Positions 11,366 to 23,645 of a DNA stretch of 64,000 nucleotides are shown in pieces. The notes beneath the pieces were generated by a model, which worked only from the letters and a program-made list of their open reading frames with translations, ran no database searches and was not told the origin of the DNA. This DNA is from Xestospongia muta (taxonomy: Eukaryota > Porifera > Demospongiae > Haplosclerida > Petrosiidae), in contig OY848918.1 in NCBI GenBank assembly GCA_963693285.1, positions 7,381,156 through 7,445,155 on the forward strand, written 5' to 3'. Numbering within the stretch: the first letter of the stretch is position 1; the number at the start of each line of letters is the position of its first letter. The translations under genes and the position numbers were made by a program.

Positions 11366-14099
11366 ACTAATTTGAAAGATGGGGCTACATACATTATATC
11401 AACTTAATTTTACATATATAAAGACTGAACATGTGTGGTGACAGTATGATTTGTAGTTTTATTATGAGAGTTGAAAATAATCACTTTATTAACTGCTATA
11501 ATAATACAAATAATACAAATAATGATAAAGTATATATAGTAGTGATTATTGCTCTATAGATTATAGAGTAAATAAATAGTTTTATCAGAAATGAGTGACT
11601 CAGAGAAATCAGTTACTGCAATAGGAGCTGGGTTAGTTGGCTGTGTGAAGTTTCCATATTGTGGTTTATATTTACTAATATAAGTCACATGTATTGTACT
11701 AGATTGTAGTACATTATATGGAATGTGTGGTCTGTAGTATGTCATATTTTATTATATTGCTGGCTTATAGTATATATATAGGATTGTAGTTTACATCATT
11801 ATAAATGTTGTCGCTATACAATTTAGATAGTGTCAACATCAAGTTTTAATAACCAACAATTAACAAACAAATATATCTACATTATAATACAAATGTGTAT
11901 CAACTTAATAATGATGATAATACCAACAGTTGGTACTATGATGCAGCAAACTGATCATAATAACTTCATATTGTTCTATATAACTGCTAATATTTTACAC
12001 TTGAATAATTGAATAATTCTAGTAACTTATAGTCATGGTGATGTAGGCTAAAATTAAATGGCTTTGAAACGTGCCAGAATAATATATTGTTATAAAGGTT
12101 ATGTATTTCTTTAATAATTATTAAGTACTTCACATGATACTTAATCTGAGCTGATCCAAAACCTGGCTCCTAAATGACAATCACAGTAACCTTTCTCCTT
12201 ATACATCATCTGTCAAATGATAACAGTGTGACATGAATACTACTAGCTAATGACTTGTACCATAGGAGGCTGAAGGGGGGGGCTGGAGGGGCTAGAGCCC
12301 CCAATATTTAGAAAGAGAGGCTCAGCCCCCCAAATTCTTATTGCTTGCTACTTACCCCACAAAAAGAATCTAAGTTAATCTTATTGGTGTTGATGAAACT
12401 GTCAAAAGTTTTGACATATTTGCAGGCCACAATGACGGAAAAATGGCTTAACAATTGTCTGGTCCTTTGTGTACACAAATGCATAACTAATGAGTGTGAT
12501 CTTGTTGAAATAGCTAAGGAATTTGTTATGGTAAATGATGAGTAAAGGAAATACTTTGGTACATTTTAAATTAATGTTGGTAATACTGATTGTGATTATA
12601 TCAAACATAGTTTCTGCATTATGGGTACATTCGTGTCTGCATATTCATCACATAGTTATGGTGTGAACCCCCCCATCACCTTTCATCAACTTGACAATTG
12701 CTTATAGATTTATAAATCAATTTTTTAACATTTTTTGTTATTGCTGGGCGGAGACACCCCACCTACTCTTGCAATGGTCTCGACTGCATTTGTCTATTGA
12801 AAATACATGTGAATATGGTTAATACGATCAAATGTACACCTTAATAGCTCAGCAAAAATAAAAATTTTAACATTTTTCATTTGATTGAAGAACTTTAATA
12901 GTTACTAAATGTTTTCTGATGTACGTACGAAAACTTTAAATAACAATATAATTAGGAGGATGGCATATCTCTTAACAAATATGCCTTCACTGCATCTTTG
13001 TAATTTATTTTAAACCTCTCCGTTAATAGAGTAGTAAGTACCTATACATTTGAAACAATAATTGTGGTAGACTGTTTTCCTAATTGGAATGCATAGAGGC
13101 ACAGTAGTAACTATAAGTCCATATCCCTTACTGAGATGTATTGACAGTGTTTGTTGTAATCATAGTTGCAGTTCACATGATTGTCATTATACTCTATCCA
13201 GTTATTCTGAATTTTAACCAAAGCAGTGTCTAAGTAAGTATACATAAATATTGATAAGCATATATTGATTTCATACAGTGTCCTGTATGATTCGCTTCAA
13301 CATGATGAATCTAGTAAAGATGGAACAAGTTTACCATCAATTTTCATATTTTAATGCTCACAATCATCCCAATAATATGATATGATCTTGAATTGTACTT
13401 TTGACTCGGATATGCTTCAATAGTAACTCTCCTAAAGATAACTCGTTTAGGGATCAAATGGAGTGAGAAAACTAACTCTGGTATTGTTACAGGTGTTAGC
13501 AACTTTGATTTTGATAAGTCATTATGATGTTATATTGAAATAATTTGATAGTTGAAACCTATTAACGATATTTACATGTATTTTGAATACAGCTGTCTCC
13601 TCCCAGCATAAAAAGAAAAATAATAAAATTTATTATTGTGGGCCTATTATGGTGTGCAGTTAGTTGTATTAATTGTAAACTGTTGATCATACAAATTAAC
13701 ACTATTTGATGTTTCTGATTGATAAAATTGTTTTCCAACCAATCTTAAGTATTATCTCTAATGTTTCAACCTAGGTAGTGAAATGAGTTCTGCAGCAATA
13801 AATTTGAAGATAAAATTCATGTTTATTTCATTTATTAAGTTTCTGTTGACATACAAATATATTTGGTTGTAAAGTTTTTGTTTCATATATTGTTATAATA
13901 TTTAACTTAAATTTTTATTTCTATTATAACCAATCTAGCATTAGTATGCATTCTCAGTGCTATACAAAGCAATATATATTGTTACTGATATTGCTCAGGC
14001 ACCTTTGTCTGGTTTATTTAAATAAAAGTAAAAATATTTAAATATATTTCTTAATCTTCCAAACATTAGCCAGCCCCACCCAATGATAATATCAAAGCC
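11366..14099. other. Large spacer with repeat scraps
   Basis: No gene is recognised in this 2.7 kb. About 11560-11780 is the duplicated 3' flank shared with A1. Around 12260-12340 is an unusual G/C-tract block, with a run of G's followed by AGCCCCC and CAGCCCCCC stretches that could fold back. Another C-rich tract is near 12670. Near 12735-12765 the phrase 'ttattgctgggcggagacac' resembles the satellite monomer at 61.8-62.9 kb. These suggest small mobile-element remnants. Confidence 0.5.
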
Positions 14100-15997
14100 C
14101 ACGCAACAGCAAAACCACAAGAATGTCAAATATTTGTCCTCAGGAATGTGAGGCTAACTTCAACAGAGTTAACTGGTACTCTACTCCAATGGATAAATCC
14201 TGTAGACAATACAAACTCAGCAACATATAGTGTATCATCAACTCCTGGTACCACTGGTACTGTTCGTAATTTTACTGTGATCTTTGTGAGCGGTGTGTCA
14301 AATGTCATTAAATCTGAAGCAAGATTTCACAATGTATCATCTCATTATAATGGTAGTAGTATTATTTGTAACAATGCTGTTATGGTTATAAGTCTAAAGA
14401 TTAATATTGTAGTTTCTGGTAAGTATTTGAATATTACAATAGCACAATATAATTATATGACATTATATACAGATATTCCCTCAAGTCCACAAAATGTTAC
14501 TTTCTCTCCTCTCAATTCATCATCTCTCACATTATACTGGTCAGTACCATTGGAGAGTGGACACTGTATAGTTAACTACAGTGTTAAAGTGAACAATACT
14601 TGGCAACAACTAGTAACCACTAATACTTCAGTAGTAATAAATGGTCTATCTGTTGGCTCAATATATGAAATTATAGTAACTGGAACAGACAGTGAAGGAA
14701 GACAAGGAGTTAACAGTGACTTACTAACTATTACATGGGATGGTAAGTGATACACTAACTTACTATTATGTTATCTGATATATCTAGTACCTCTACCAGT
14801 TATAACATTAAATGTCACTACTACTAATGAGGGATTATTAACAACTATTAACATATTCTGGGAGGTATATTATATATTATCAATAGATTGGGATTCTTAG
14901 TCAGTATACTGTGCTTACTCTAAATGATATGTGTAAAAGTATTAGAATCATATGTACAAGAGACATTTTGCTCATATTATTATTATTTTATTGTCTTTGT
15001 TGTTTGGGATAATGTATATTACATTATTAGATGCTTTTCACAATTTTAGCCTCTTATCTCCTCTCGTCCTCCTCTCTTGTACTACAAAGTCTATCATAAC
15101 ATATCAGGTTCACTAACTGTTAATATAACTACTGTTACTAACATTACATTAACTGGAGTACTAGCTGGATATACCTACATTATAACAGTGGTACCAGTTA
15201 ATATACTAGGAGATGGATACCCTAATAAGACTATAGGTTATTTAAATATTATTATAAAGTGTTTTATATTTACTTCTCATACAGTTATTATTCCTAAACA
15301 ACCAATAATCACTAGTGTTGTAATAACATCATTTAATGAAAGTAATCAGTGTATTATTTATTAGTAAATGTACTTACTACTTTTCCCTATTATTGCAGTC
15401 ATCACAACAAGTGTTTCATTAAATATTAGTAAGTGTATAAATATCTATTATTGTAAGTATTTTGTCATATATATAGAAACTACAAGATCATTTATTTCAG
15501 TGTCAACTCCAGCAAGTACAATATCTTCTTACTATTTAACTGGTATATGTTCTATGTAGTCTGATAAATGTCTAGTTAGTTTCACAGATAATGTCTTTAC
15601 ATCTTTGATTATTTTTACTATAGCTTCAACTGTTTGTCCAAGTAAGTCAGTTAACAGTAAATGCTATAATACAACTAAGTTTTCATTATAGCTAATAAAA
15701 TCCAACAAACATCATACTTATCAGGTAATTTATAAAACAAACATATTACATTACTGAATTGTTTACTTAACAGTGAGTATACCAGTCAGTATGTTCCTCT
15801 CTTCTCTATTAAGTGCTATTATTACTACACTTATTTTCTATCTTATTATGAGGAGGAGGAGCTACAATAAAGACACTCCACCCACTACTACTACCCAATT
15901 AGGTCCAATATATGATGATGTTAAGTTATCAGAGACCTTAGCACAGAAAGAGATCATTGAATTACAAGGAAATACTGCTTATGGATATATTAATTAG
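14100..15997 (+). pseudogene. Family A receptor A5, damaged Ig and no signal exon seen
   Basis: Downstream exons are intact and in frame: 14473-14742 (FN3), 14788-14864 and 15050-15236 (second FN3), stalk 15285-15341, 15399-15428, 15477-15542, 15588-15641, 15692-15724, and 15774-15997 (membrane helix and tail ending NTAYGYIN). The Ig exon (to 14418) looks broken: an ICPQE start lies in one frame and the VRLT..TGTLLQW core in another, consistent with a two-base loss, and the first core Cys codon reads Ser. No signal-peptide exon is visible upstream. The 185-base intron before 15050 contains a scrap of an FN3 exon end. It could still be expressed if an unseen 5' exon splices past the Ig. Confidence 0.65.
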
Positions 15998-16241
15998 AAT
16001 TTCTTAGTTTGATGAACTATTTGTCACATACTATATTAATAGCTTGTAATGTTTTAGTCATCATAACTGCATTCAATGTTACGAATATACTCATAATGGA
16101 TGGATGACTGAACTTTCAGTATTAGGTGGGTTGAGACTGGTCCACCTACCTTATAATAGCATCTTTATAACAAGACAATTATCAATGATTAATAGAACCT
16201 TTATATCACTTAGATATATATATCTTAGTGTCATTGGAAGT

Positions 16242-17969
16242 ATGAACATCAATTCTTATTGGCTATTCCTCCTTTTGAAATGTGTTGTTGTCACATGTAT
16301 GTAAGTTACCAATGTTAGTTTTCTATTTTAAATGATCATTTTGTTGTAGTATCATTTACAAGTCTTAATCAAACGTCTCCAATATATTCTTCTGCAGGTA
16401 ACTTTAGCTTAGATACATTTAGTAACATATCATCTATTTACCTTACAGATCCACTCTGTATTGTTAATAATGTCACTATTATACCTGTTAGTAGTACATC
16501 AGCTATATTGAGTTGGTCTCCAGGATATTACTGTGTAGTGAACTATACTGTCACTGTACTCAGTAGTACTGACAATACAGTAGTACTGACAATACAGATC
16601 AGTAGTACTGATAATACAAGTGATAACACTACATCAATTGTTATAAGCTTTATAACAGGAGTACAATATTCATTTACTGTTATTGCAAGAGACAATGTTG
16701 GAAGAGAAGGACCTCCTAGTCAGTTATTAAACTATACTTGGGATGGTAAGAAGTAACAGATGTTTCTATGTTAAATTACTCTTTATCAAGTACCATTACA
16801 AGTTGTGGATATTATGTTGGTTCAAGTTTCATATCATGATATTAAAATATTATGGACAGTAAGGTGTATGTAATATAAAATAACAATTATTGTTGATTTC
16901 ATAGGCTCAAACAGACATATCTCGTCCTCCTATTCTATATTATATTGTGACAAATCCATTGACCAATACAGTTCTTAATACTACTAATACCAGTGTTATT
17001 ATTACTGGACTAACTCCTGGTCAATATTACAATATTAATATCACAGCTGTTAATATCATTGGACCTGGTCCAGTACTTATGATAAATGGTAAGTTAATAT
17101 AATATTGCAGTGGTATATAGGTTAATAAACTTCCTTATATAGTAACAATACCACTGATAGTGACAAATTCTTTATCAAGTTAGTTATAAATATGTATATA
17201 TCACTTTATTTCAATTATATCTAGCTACTACATTGATCTCTACACAACCACTATCAGTACCACCATTATCAACTAGTATGTGAACTAAACAACTTGAGTG
17301 TTTTATTTATATAGTTTTTACTATAGCAACATCAACATCTACAGTTATCTCTACAAGTACTGTTAGTCCAGTAATGACTACTGCCTCATCATTCATAATA
17401 AAACCAGGTGATTTGGTTCACTTAGAAATATTTTATTTTATACTATTTTCATTAATGTGTATACACAAGTGACTTCATTAGTATAAGAATTAGTATCAAT
17501 AACTGATAACATTATGTACTAGTATGTAATATTGTGATATTTAATTTACTGTCACAGACACTGTTTTGAATTCTTTGAATATTCCTATAATGACTATAAC
17601 TACAAATGTTTGTCCAAATAAGTTGACAATATATCATAAAATACAATTATGTTTCTACTATAGCTAATGAAAATCAACAACAGTCATACTTATCAGGTAA
17701 TTTATAAAGCAAACATGTTACATTACTGAATTGTTTACTTAACAGTGAGTATACCAGTCAGTATGTTCCTCTCTTCTCTATTAACTGCTGTTATTACTAC
17801 ACTTATTGTCTATCTCATTATGAGGAGGAGGAGCTACAATAAAGACACTCCACCCACTACTACTACCCAATTAGGTCCAATATATGACAATGTTAAGTTA
17901 CCAGAGACCTCAGAACAGAAAGAGATCATTGAATTACAAGGAAATACTGCTTATGGATATATTAATTAG
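16242..17969 (+). CDS. Family A receptor A6 lacking its Ig domain
   Basis: Close relative of A3. Exons: 16242-16296 (signal peptide MNINSYWLFLLLKCVVV), 16350-16397 (a 48-base remnant of the Ig exon), 16449-16745 (FN3), 16791-16858 and 16905-17088 (second FN3), stalk 17143-17178, 17225-17275, 17327-17407, 17664-17696, and 17746-17969 (membrane helix and tail). The Ig exon has lost 270 bases against A3, exactly 90 codons, leaving both splice ends and the frame intact. An FN3 segment shows a short tandem expansion of 'agtagtactgacaataca'. One stalk exon (17561-17620) has its donor changed from GT to AT and another (near 17480) has a stop. Skipping both gives about 358 residues. The tail has IYDNV instead of IYDDV. 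Confidence 0.75.
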
Positions 17970-18029
17970 AATTTCTTAGTTTGACACACTTTTTGTCATA
18001 TACAGTGTTAATTAATACTTGTAATGTTT

Positions 18030-18475
18030 TAGTTGTTTACATAGTGGCAAACAGTCTGATTCTATTGAAAGTTTTACAATAAATGTTATAGAGATAAATG
18101 GTGCAACAAATGTTTGTCCAAATAAGTTAACAATAAAACATAAAATACAATTATTTTTTTCATTATAGCTAATGAAAAACAACAAACCTCATGTTTATCA
18201 GGTAATAAAACAAACATGTTACATTACTGAATTGTTTACTTAACAGTGAGTATACCAGTCAGTATGTTCCTCTCTTCTCTATTAACTGCTGTTATTACTA
18301 CACTTATTGTCTATCTCATTATGAGAAGGAGGAGCTACAATAAAGACACTCCACCCACTACTACTACCCAATTAGGTCCAATATAATGATGTTAAATTAC
18401 CAGAGACCTCAGAGAAAGAGATCATTGAATTACAAGGAAATACTGCTTATTAATATAACAGACAGATTACAACAT
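18030..18475 (+). pseudogene. Chimeric family A fragment
   Basis: A scrap of A3-type Ig exon (HSGKQSDSIESFTINV, about 18036-18100) is joined directly to the end of a stalk exon. It is followed by the 33-base stalk exon (18169-18201) and a membrane-tail exon (from 18248). The tail has a frameshift in the YDDV segment and the final AYGYIN codons are disrupted. It lacks FN3 domains and cannot make a normal receptor. Confidence 0.75.
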
Positions 18476-19320
18476 AGTTATAATTCATGATGTTTTAAAT
18501 TGATAGAAATTTCAAAATTCAAGTATTTGAAGTGTGTAATATATTAATACTAAAATAGTAACAATGATTATGTAAATTACGTTTATTAATTGATCATAGT
18601 TAGTTCTAAAAATAGAACAATTCTGGATCTATTTATAGAACTATGATTATCTGAGCTAGCAATGCTTGTTATCTCGTCTCAAGATCTGAGAGGACGAGAC
18701 TAGCAATGCTGTTTAGAAGATACATCATTTTCCTAACACTAATAATGTAGCATATAGTACAATGGAACAACAACCATCACTTAATACTTCTCCAGTTTAT
18801 GAGACAATAAATTAATATAATAATAAAAACAACTACTAATATCTGTTAATTTATTGATGAAGTTAAATGTTTTGAAAGACAAGAAACATAAATTATCACT
18901 AAATAAAGTTTTCAAACCACAAACCACATTAAAGTAATTAAGTAAATGAAACTTAAGAACAAATTAAATTTATCAATTCTATGTTTGATATTGTGGATGA
19001 TTCCTAAAACACCAATTGTTCATTAACATTGTGTCAATATTGAAAGGTAATGAAAACAAAAGCTGTTTTTAAACTTTTAACAACACTTGCAATTTCCTTG
19101 TTACAATTCATGTATACTATTAGTAAATGTAAACAAATTTATAATGATCATTAATCAGATATGACTAAACGTATTTGTTATACAGTATGGGTCACCACAT
19201 GTTAACAAAATTATTTTCTATCAAAAGAAGAATTGTGATTTTTAAGACTCATCATAATTTCTGATGTATGTCTTTCACTAGACATTATGCTAACTACTGT
19301 ACCAGTGAAAACACAATACA
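18476..19320. repeat. Duplicated spacer, copy 2, plus unassigned sequence
   Basis: 18,590-18,735 matches 3290-3450. The rest is AT-rich with no recognised gene. Confidence 0.5.
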
Positions 19321-19329
19321 ATCACTGTA

Positions 19330-19750
19330 ATAGTAGCATGTTTTGAGTACTTCAATCATTCAAATTCTTACAGTCACTCAACTGTTTGTACCTATCCTAG
19401 TAATTTATATTTAAAAGTGTGACTATACAATTACATTTCCATTGCAGTTACAATAAACTAACAAATCTTGAGTTTATCAGGTAATAAACAAACATGTTAC
19501 ATTACTGAATTGTTCAATAAACAATGAGTATACAAGTCAGTATGTTCCTCTCTTCTCTATTAACTGCTGTTATTACTACACTTATTGTCTATCTCATCAT
19601 GAGAAGGAGGAACTACATTAAAGACACTCCACCCACTACTACTACCCAATTAGGTCCAATATATGATGATGTTAAGTTACCAGAGACCTCAGAACAAAAA
19701 TAGATCATTGAAGTACATGAAAATACTATTTATGAATGTATTAATTAAGG
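19330..19750 (+). pseudogene. Last family A fragment: stalk, membrane and tail
   Basis: Stalk exon scraps (19345-19405 and 19447-19480) are followed by a membrane-tail exon (from about 19524) whose acceptor has mutated from ACAGT to ACAAT. The tail keeps IYDDV but has a stop where EQKE should be read (EQK then TAG) and diverges at the end (YECIN). It marks the right edge of the family A array. Confidence 0.75.
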
Positions 19751-20129
19751 AACTAATATTACCTGGATTTTTACAAAATTTATTAGAGGTAAAAGATTTT
19801 GAAATTGTCAAGTCTCTGTTTCCCCACTTGCTCTGAAGCTGCATTGCATATTTTCAATTAAGTTGTTGGTTCACTGTATTGTATATAATTAAAGTAAATA
19901 AATATTGAAGTGCTTTAATTTTAATTGACATTATGGTATAACTAGTATTATTGTGTTTATTATCATTATGACCTTATATGCAATTTTATATAATTAAAGT
20001 TTTCCACAAATTACTGAACTGTTTACAATTAAGACAGCTTTATTGAACACTATAAAATACTTTTGATAATGTTGTTAATAATGTTTATCTTTTCTCACAA
20101 TAACATTTGTATCATGTTTTGGTATCAGT

Positions 20130-22413
20130 TTACATTTTATGCTTATTTATATGTTCATATACAGTGTTTATCTGTAACTCAATAGCTTGGTGTGGAAGAG
20201 GCAGATCATAAATTATGTCAGGCTCTTCTTGAGAGGTGGATTTAGTTTTTTTGGCTTTTTTTCTTGTTACGATGCAGACAATACTACTAATAATTAAAGA
20301 AGTGATGACAGCTGTGAGAAAAGCAGTTATTGGTACAGCAATATACACTGTGAAATAAAACAATGTGATATTGTCTGTTACATTTCATTGCAGTTCTTAC
20401 AACTCTGTATTATCCAGTCATATTCTTGATATGTTGTGAAAGTACTCATTGTACACAAATGACAGCTACATTGTTGGTAGTATGAGTCATCTAAATTGGA
20501 GATTGTGGTTGTACCTAATGAATATGTCATTATCTCACAAGCCAAATAAACAAATACATACTTAAATCAAGTTGTTCCATTGTGTTCTCTGGACTTGTTG
20601 ATATTATGTCATTAACTATACAAATAGTTCATGCAATTATAATAATACTGACATTGATACTTATTACCAGATGTCAAAGTACTGTTAATGGAATCATACG
20701 AGGAGACTAAAGTGTAAGATAATAAAAGTCTTTAATAATATGATATACTACAATTATAGTAAAGTAGTAAATACTTAATACAAATGTTCTGTAGTTTCTG
20801 TCTCTTGTTTTAACCTTTCACTTTTTCATAAGAAGATGATTGTATGGAAGACAATGAAGTACCTATCAATAGTTAAATAATAAAAATTAGATTTAATCAA
20901 CAAAATACTAAATGCTTTACATCAAAATTTACATTATTATTGTTTGTATTTGTAATAACTGACCTACGAGAGAACTCTGTGCTGTTTTATATGAAAGTAA
21001 AATAACTATTAACAGGGAAATATATTACTGTGATAATATGCTTGCCTCAACATACCTTCAATGTTAACTCCTGGTCCTTGTCCTACCACATTTTCAGCTG
21101 TTACAGTCACACTATACTTGTTACCATAACTAATACCATTAAAAGTGAGTTGTGTTATATTGTTAGTAATATTGTGTATTATACTGCCATCAGATGATGT
21201 GAGGTTATGATAGATATGATAGTGTATGACTGGAGGTCTCAGAGAAGAGGGAGGAGGCTATGTGGAGTAAAATAATATTTATTTAGTTTGTTATATTGAG
21301 CTTACCATCCACATTACATGAACAATATTTGCTTCATCAAAATTACAGCTAAGATTAACAACCTTCTGCGGAACTGATAGTATGCAGTTTTACATAAAAC
21401 AATTTATTTGCATACATTATTTGTAAACTGATTTTCAATAAGAGACAACTTCTGTCAAAACACTTACATGTGTAAGCAGTTTATTTTAAAAAACTAATTC
21501 TCTATTCAAGTTATCTAATAATTCTTTTTGCAATTGAGTAATATTTAATTTAACAAACATCCAGTGAAAATATATATATATAGCAACTCGTATATGCAAA
21601 AATCATTTTCTGAGATGTTTTATAACTGATATAGCACATGCGTTTTGCAAATCAGGGCACATTTGCTTACCATCAAATATGAGATGTACCAACTGACTAG
21701 TATTCCCAATCTGACCAACATGATCAATACCTTTAACAGTAAATGAGTAGTTATTGCCTTTTACTAGTCCATATATTGTGAGAGATGTGATATTATTTGT
21801 TGTATTAACTGATGTCATAGTATTGTGTGTTTCATTGAACACAGTTACAATATAATGATCAATACAATGACTACCAGTAACTGGTGATATCCATGTAACA
21901 ACTACTGTATGAGGAGTAGTAGCTACAACACTGAGGTTTGATGGAGCTGTGGGTTTATCTATATACATATTATAGTAATAGTACATTTTGTGGAAATATC
22001 TTACTTGTAATCATAATGTTACATTTCTTACTACTATCACCAGTGTCACACACTATGTCTTTATTATTTAGTAAAGTAGTAGCAGTAAAAGACAATGTAG
22101 ATATTATGTTATTGTTCTGATATGATACAAACTGTGCACTAAATGGACCACTAGTATCATGTAGTATGTGTTGAAGAATTTGTAGCTGTTCAGTTCCACC
22201 CATTAAGTTAGGAACAGTCCATGTTATCAGGTTAGATCCAATACCAGTACAAGTATATACCACATTATCTTGTAACCAAATATCTTGACATGGAAAGATC
22301 ACTTCAGATAGATATTGTTCTATTGAGAAAGAATGATATAATGTCATGAGTTTATCCAGTAGTATTATGATGAATTTACCTACAAGAACAGTAAATAGAA
22401 GTATACACATCAT
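20130..22413 (-). CDS. Family B receptor B1: signal peptide-Ig-FN3-FN3-stalk-TM-tail
   Basis: Predicted 455-residue receptor. Exons on the minus strand in order: 22380-22413 (signal, MMCILLFTVLV), 22005-22319 (Ig: FPCQDI..VVYTC..LITW), 21671-21958 (FN3), 21306-21373 and 21056-21257 (second FN3), stalk 20964-20981, 20815-20862, 20668-20706, 20572-20616, 20446-20514 (Cys-rich, CSCHLC), 20401-20424, and 20130-20347 (membrane helix VYIAVPITAFLTAVI and tail). The start MM.. is chosen because B2 conserves it. The tail has IIYDLPLP (YxxP, the class bound by Crk-type SH2 domains) and a TVYEHIN end. Joins are phase 1 throughout except within the split FN3. Stalk exon 20815-20862 uses a weak GTTAAA donor and is uncertain. 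Confidence 0.8.
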
Positions 22414-22534
22414 TTTACAAAATCTTCCCAAACTTTGCACTCTCCATGAATTTAGTAAAAGTACACCTTGTTAATCAAATATAATTTGAAATTATATATG
22501 TAAAAATGATGTAATAAATGAAGCACTCATGAAC

Positions 22535-22580
22535 AATTATAAATGACTATCAAATGGTTATTTGATAGTCATTTATAATT
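22535..22580. repeat. Perfect 21-bp inverted repeat
   Basis: Arms 22535-22555 and 22560-22580 are exact reverse complements around a GGTT spacer. The repeat lies about 120 bases upstream of the B1 start. Either a hairpin-forming element end or a regulatory palindrome is possible. Confidence 0.9.
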
Positions 22581-23480
22581 AGTATAATGAGTTGAAGTAA
22601 AGTGATAGTAGATACATATTAATCATTAACTGTACATGTGTACAGATGTAGACAAATAATCTAATTGTTTGTTATATAGGTTAGTTTATCTTGTATAAAC
22701 AATTAGTTGATATATTAAACTATATACCTCATGATGTGATTATTATCATCATTTATATGTAGTATATAGTGACTATACTAAATGTATATCACTTATTAAT
22801 TACATTTCATTGAATAGTGAAGGAGTCGTAATGAGATAAACAATCCTATTTATATATTTATAAAATTCTGTATATTTTGATAGTTGTCTAGGTAATGGAG
22901 AAGTTTTAGTGAAAATCCACAAACTAGTTCAGTACTAGATTAAAATATGTCCATGTTAAACATAAGTAATAATTTGCAAACAATATATTGTAAGTACTCA
23001 CTGTTTACTGATAAGCAGTCTCTTATGGAGCAATAATATATTCAGTTGACAATATATATGTGTAATATAAATAACATAGGAGCTACTTTGAAAACTTATG
23101 TAAATGTCCCAAATATAAAATTTATGATTTGTGGATAGTATGTCTATATTCAGTTTATGTTAGTTATCATATCATCGTGTGAAATTGTATTCACTTTTTG
23201 AATGTCAATGATAATACTACTTATCTATAACAAGTACAGTTGATAACTATAGCCTAATCGTTATACAGTAACATATATGGTTCACTGATCATCTATAATG
23301 ATTTCCTTCAATAAGTATAACATATACAGAACAATAAGAGTTGCTCTTTGTAATTGTCCTTAAGCAGATCTATAATTATAATTAGTTAAACCATTGTCAT
23401 TTCCTCAAAACGTCATATGCATTAAATTATTTGTATGCACATAGAGTATAGTATGTTCTTAAATATAACTTTATACAATT
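22581..23480. repeat. Upstream flank of B1, duplicated elsewhere
   Basis: No gene. Large parts are homologous to 28,740-29,740 upstream of B2, and 23,200-23,360 also matches 26,260-26,420. The flank was copied with the receptors. Confidence 0.55.
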
Positions 23481-23499
23481 ACTTTTGTATCAGTTTATA

Positions 23500-23645
23500 T
23501 TTTATGTTAATTTATATGTTCATATACAGTGTTTATCTGTAACTCAATAGCTTGTTGGTGTGGAAGAGGTAGATCATAAATTATGTCAGGCTCTTCTTGA
23601 GAGGTTGCCTCAGTTTTTCCAGCTTTTTTTCTTGCTACAATTGCA
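23500..23645 (-). pseudogene. Family B tail fragment
   Basis: Encodes only the cytoplasmic end of a B receptor: RKKAGKTEATSQEEPD, then IIYDLPLPHQQAIELQ and a YEHIN end. It breaks off at 23,645 into unrelated sequence before the membrane helix. It is a dead fragment. Confidence 0.8.
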
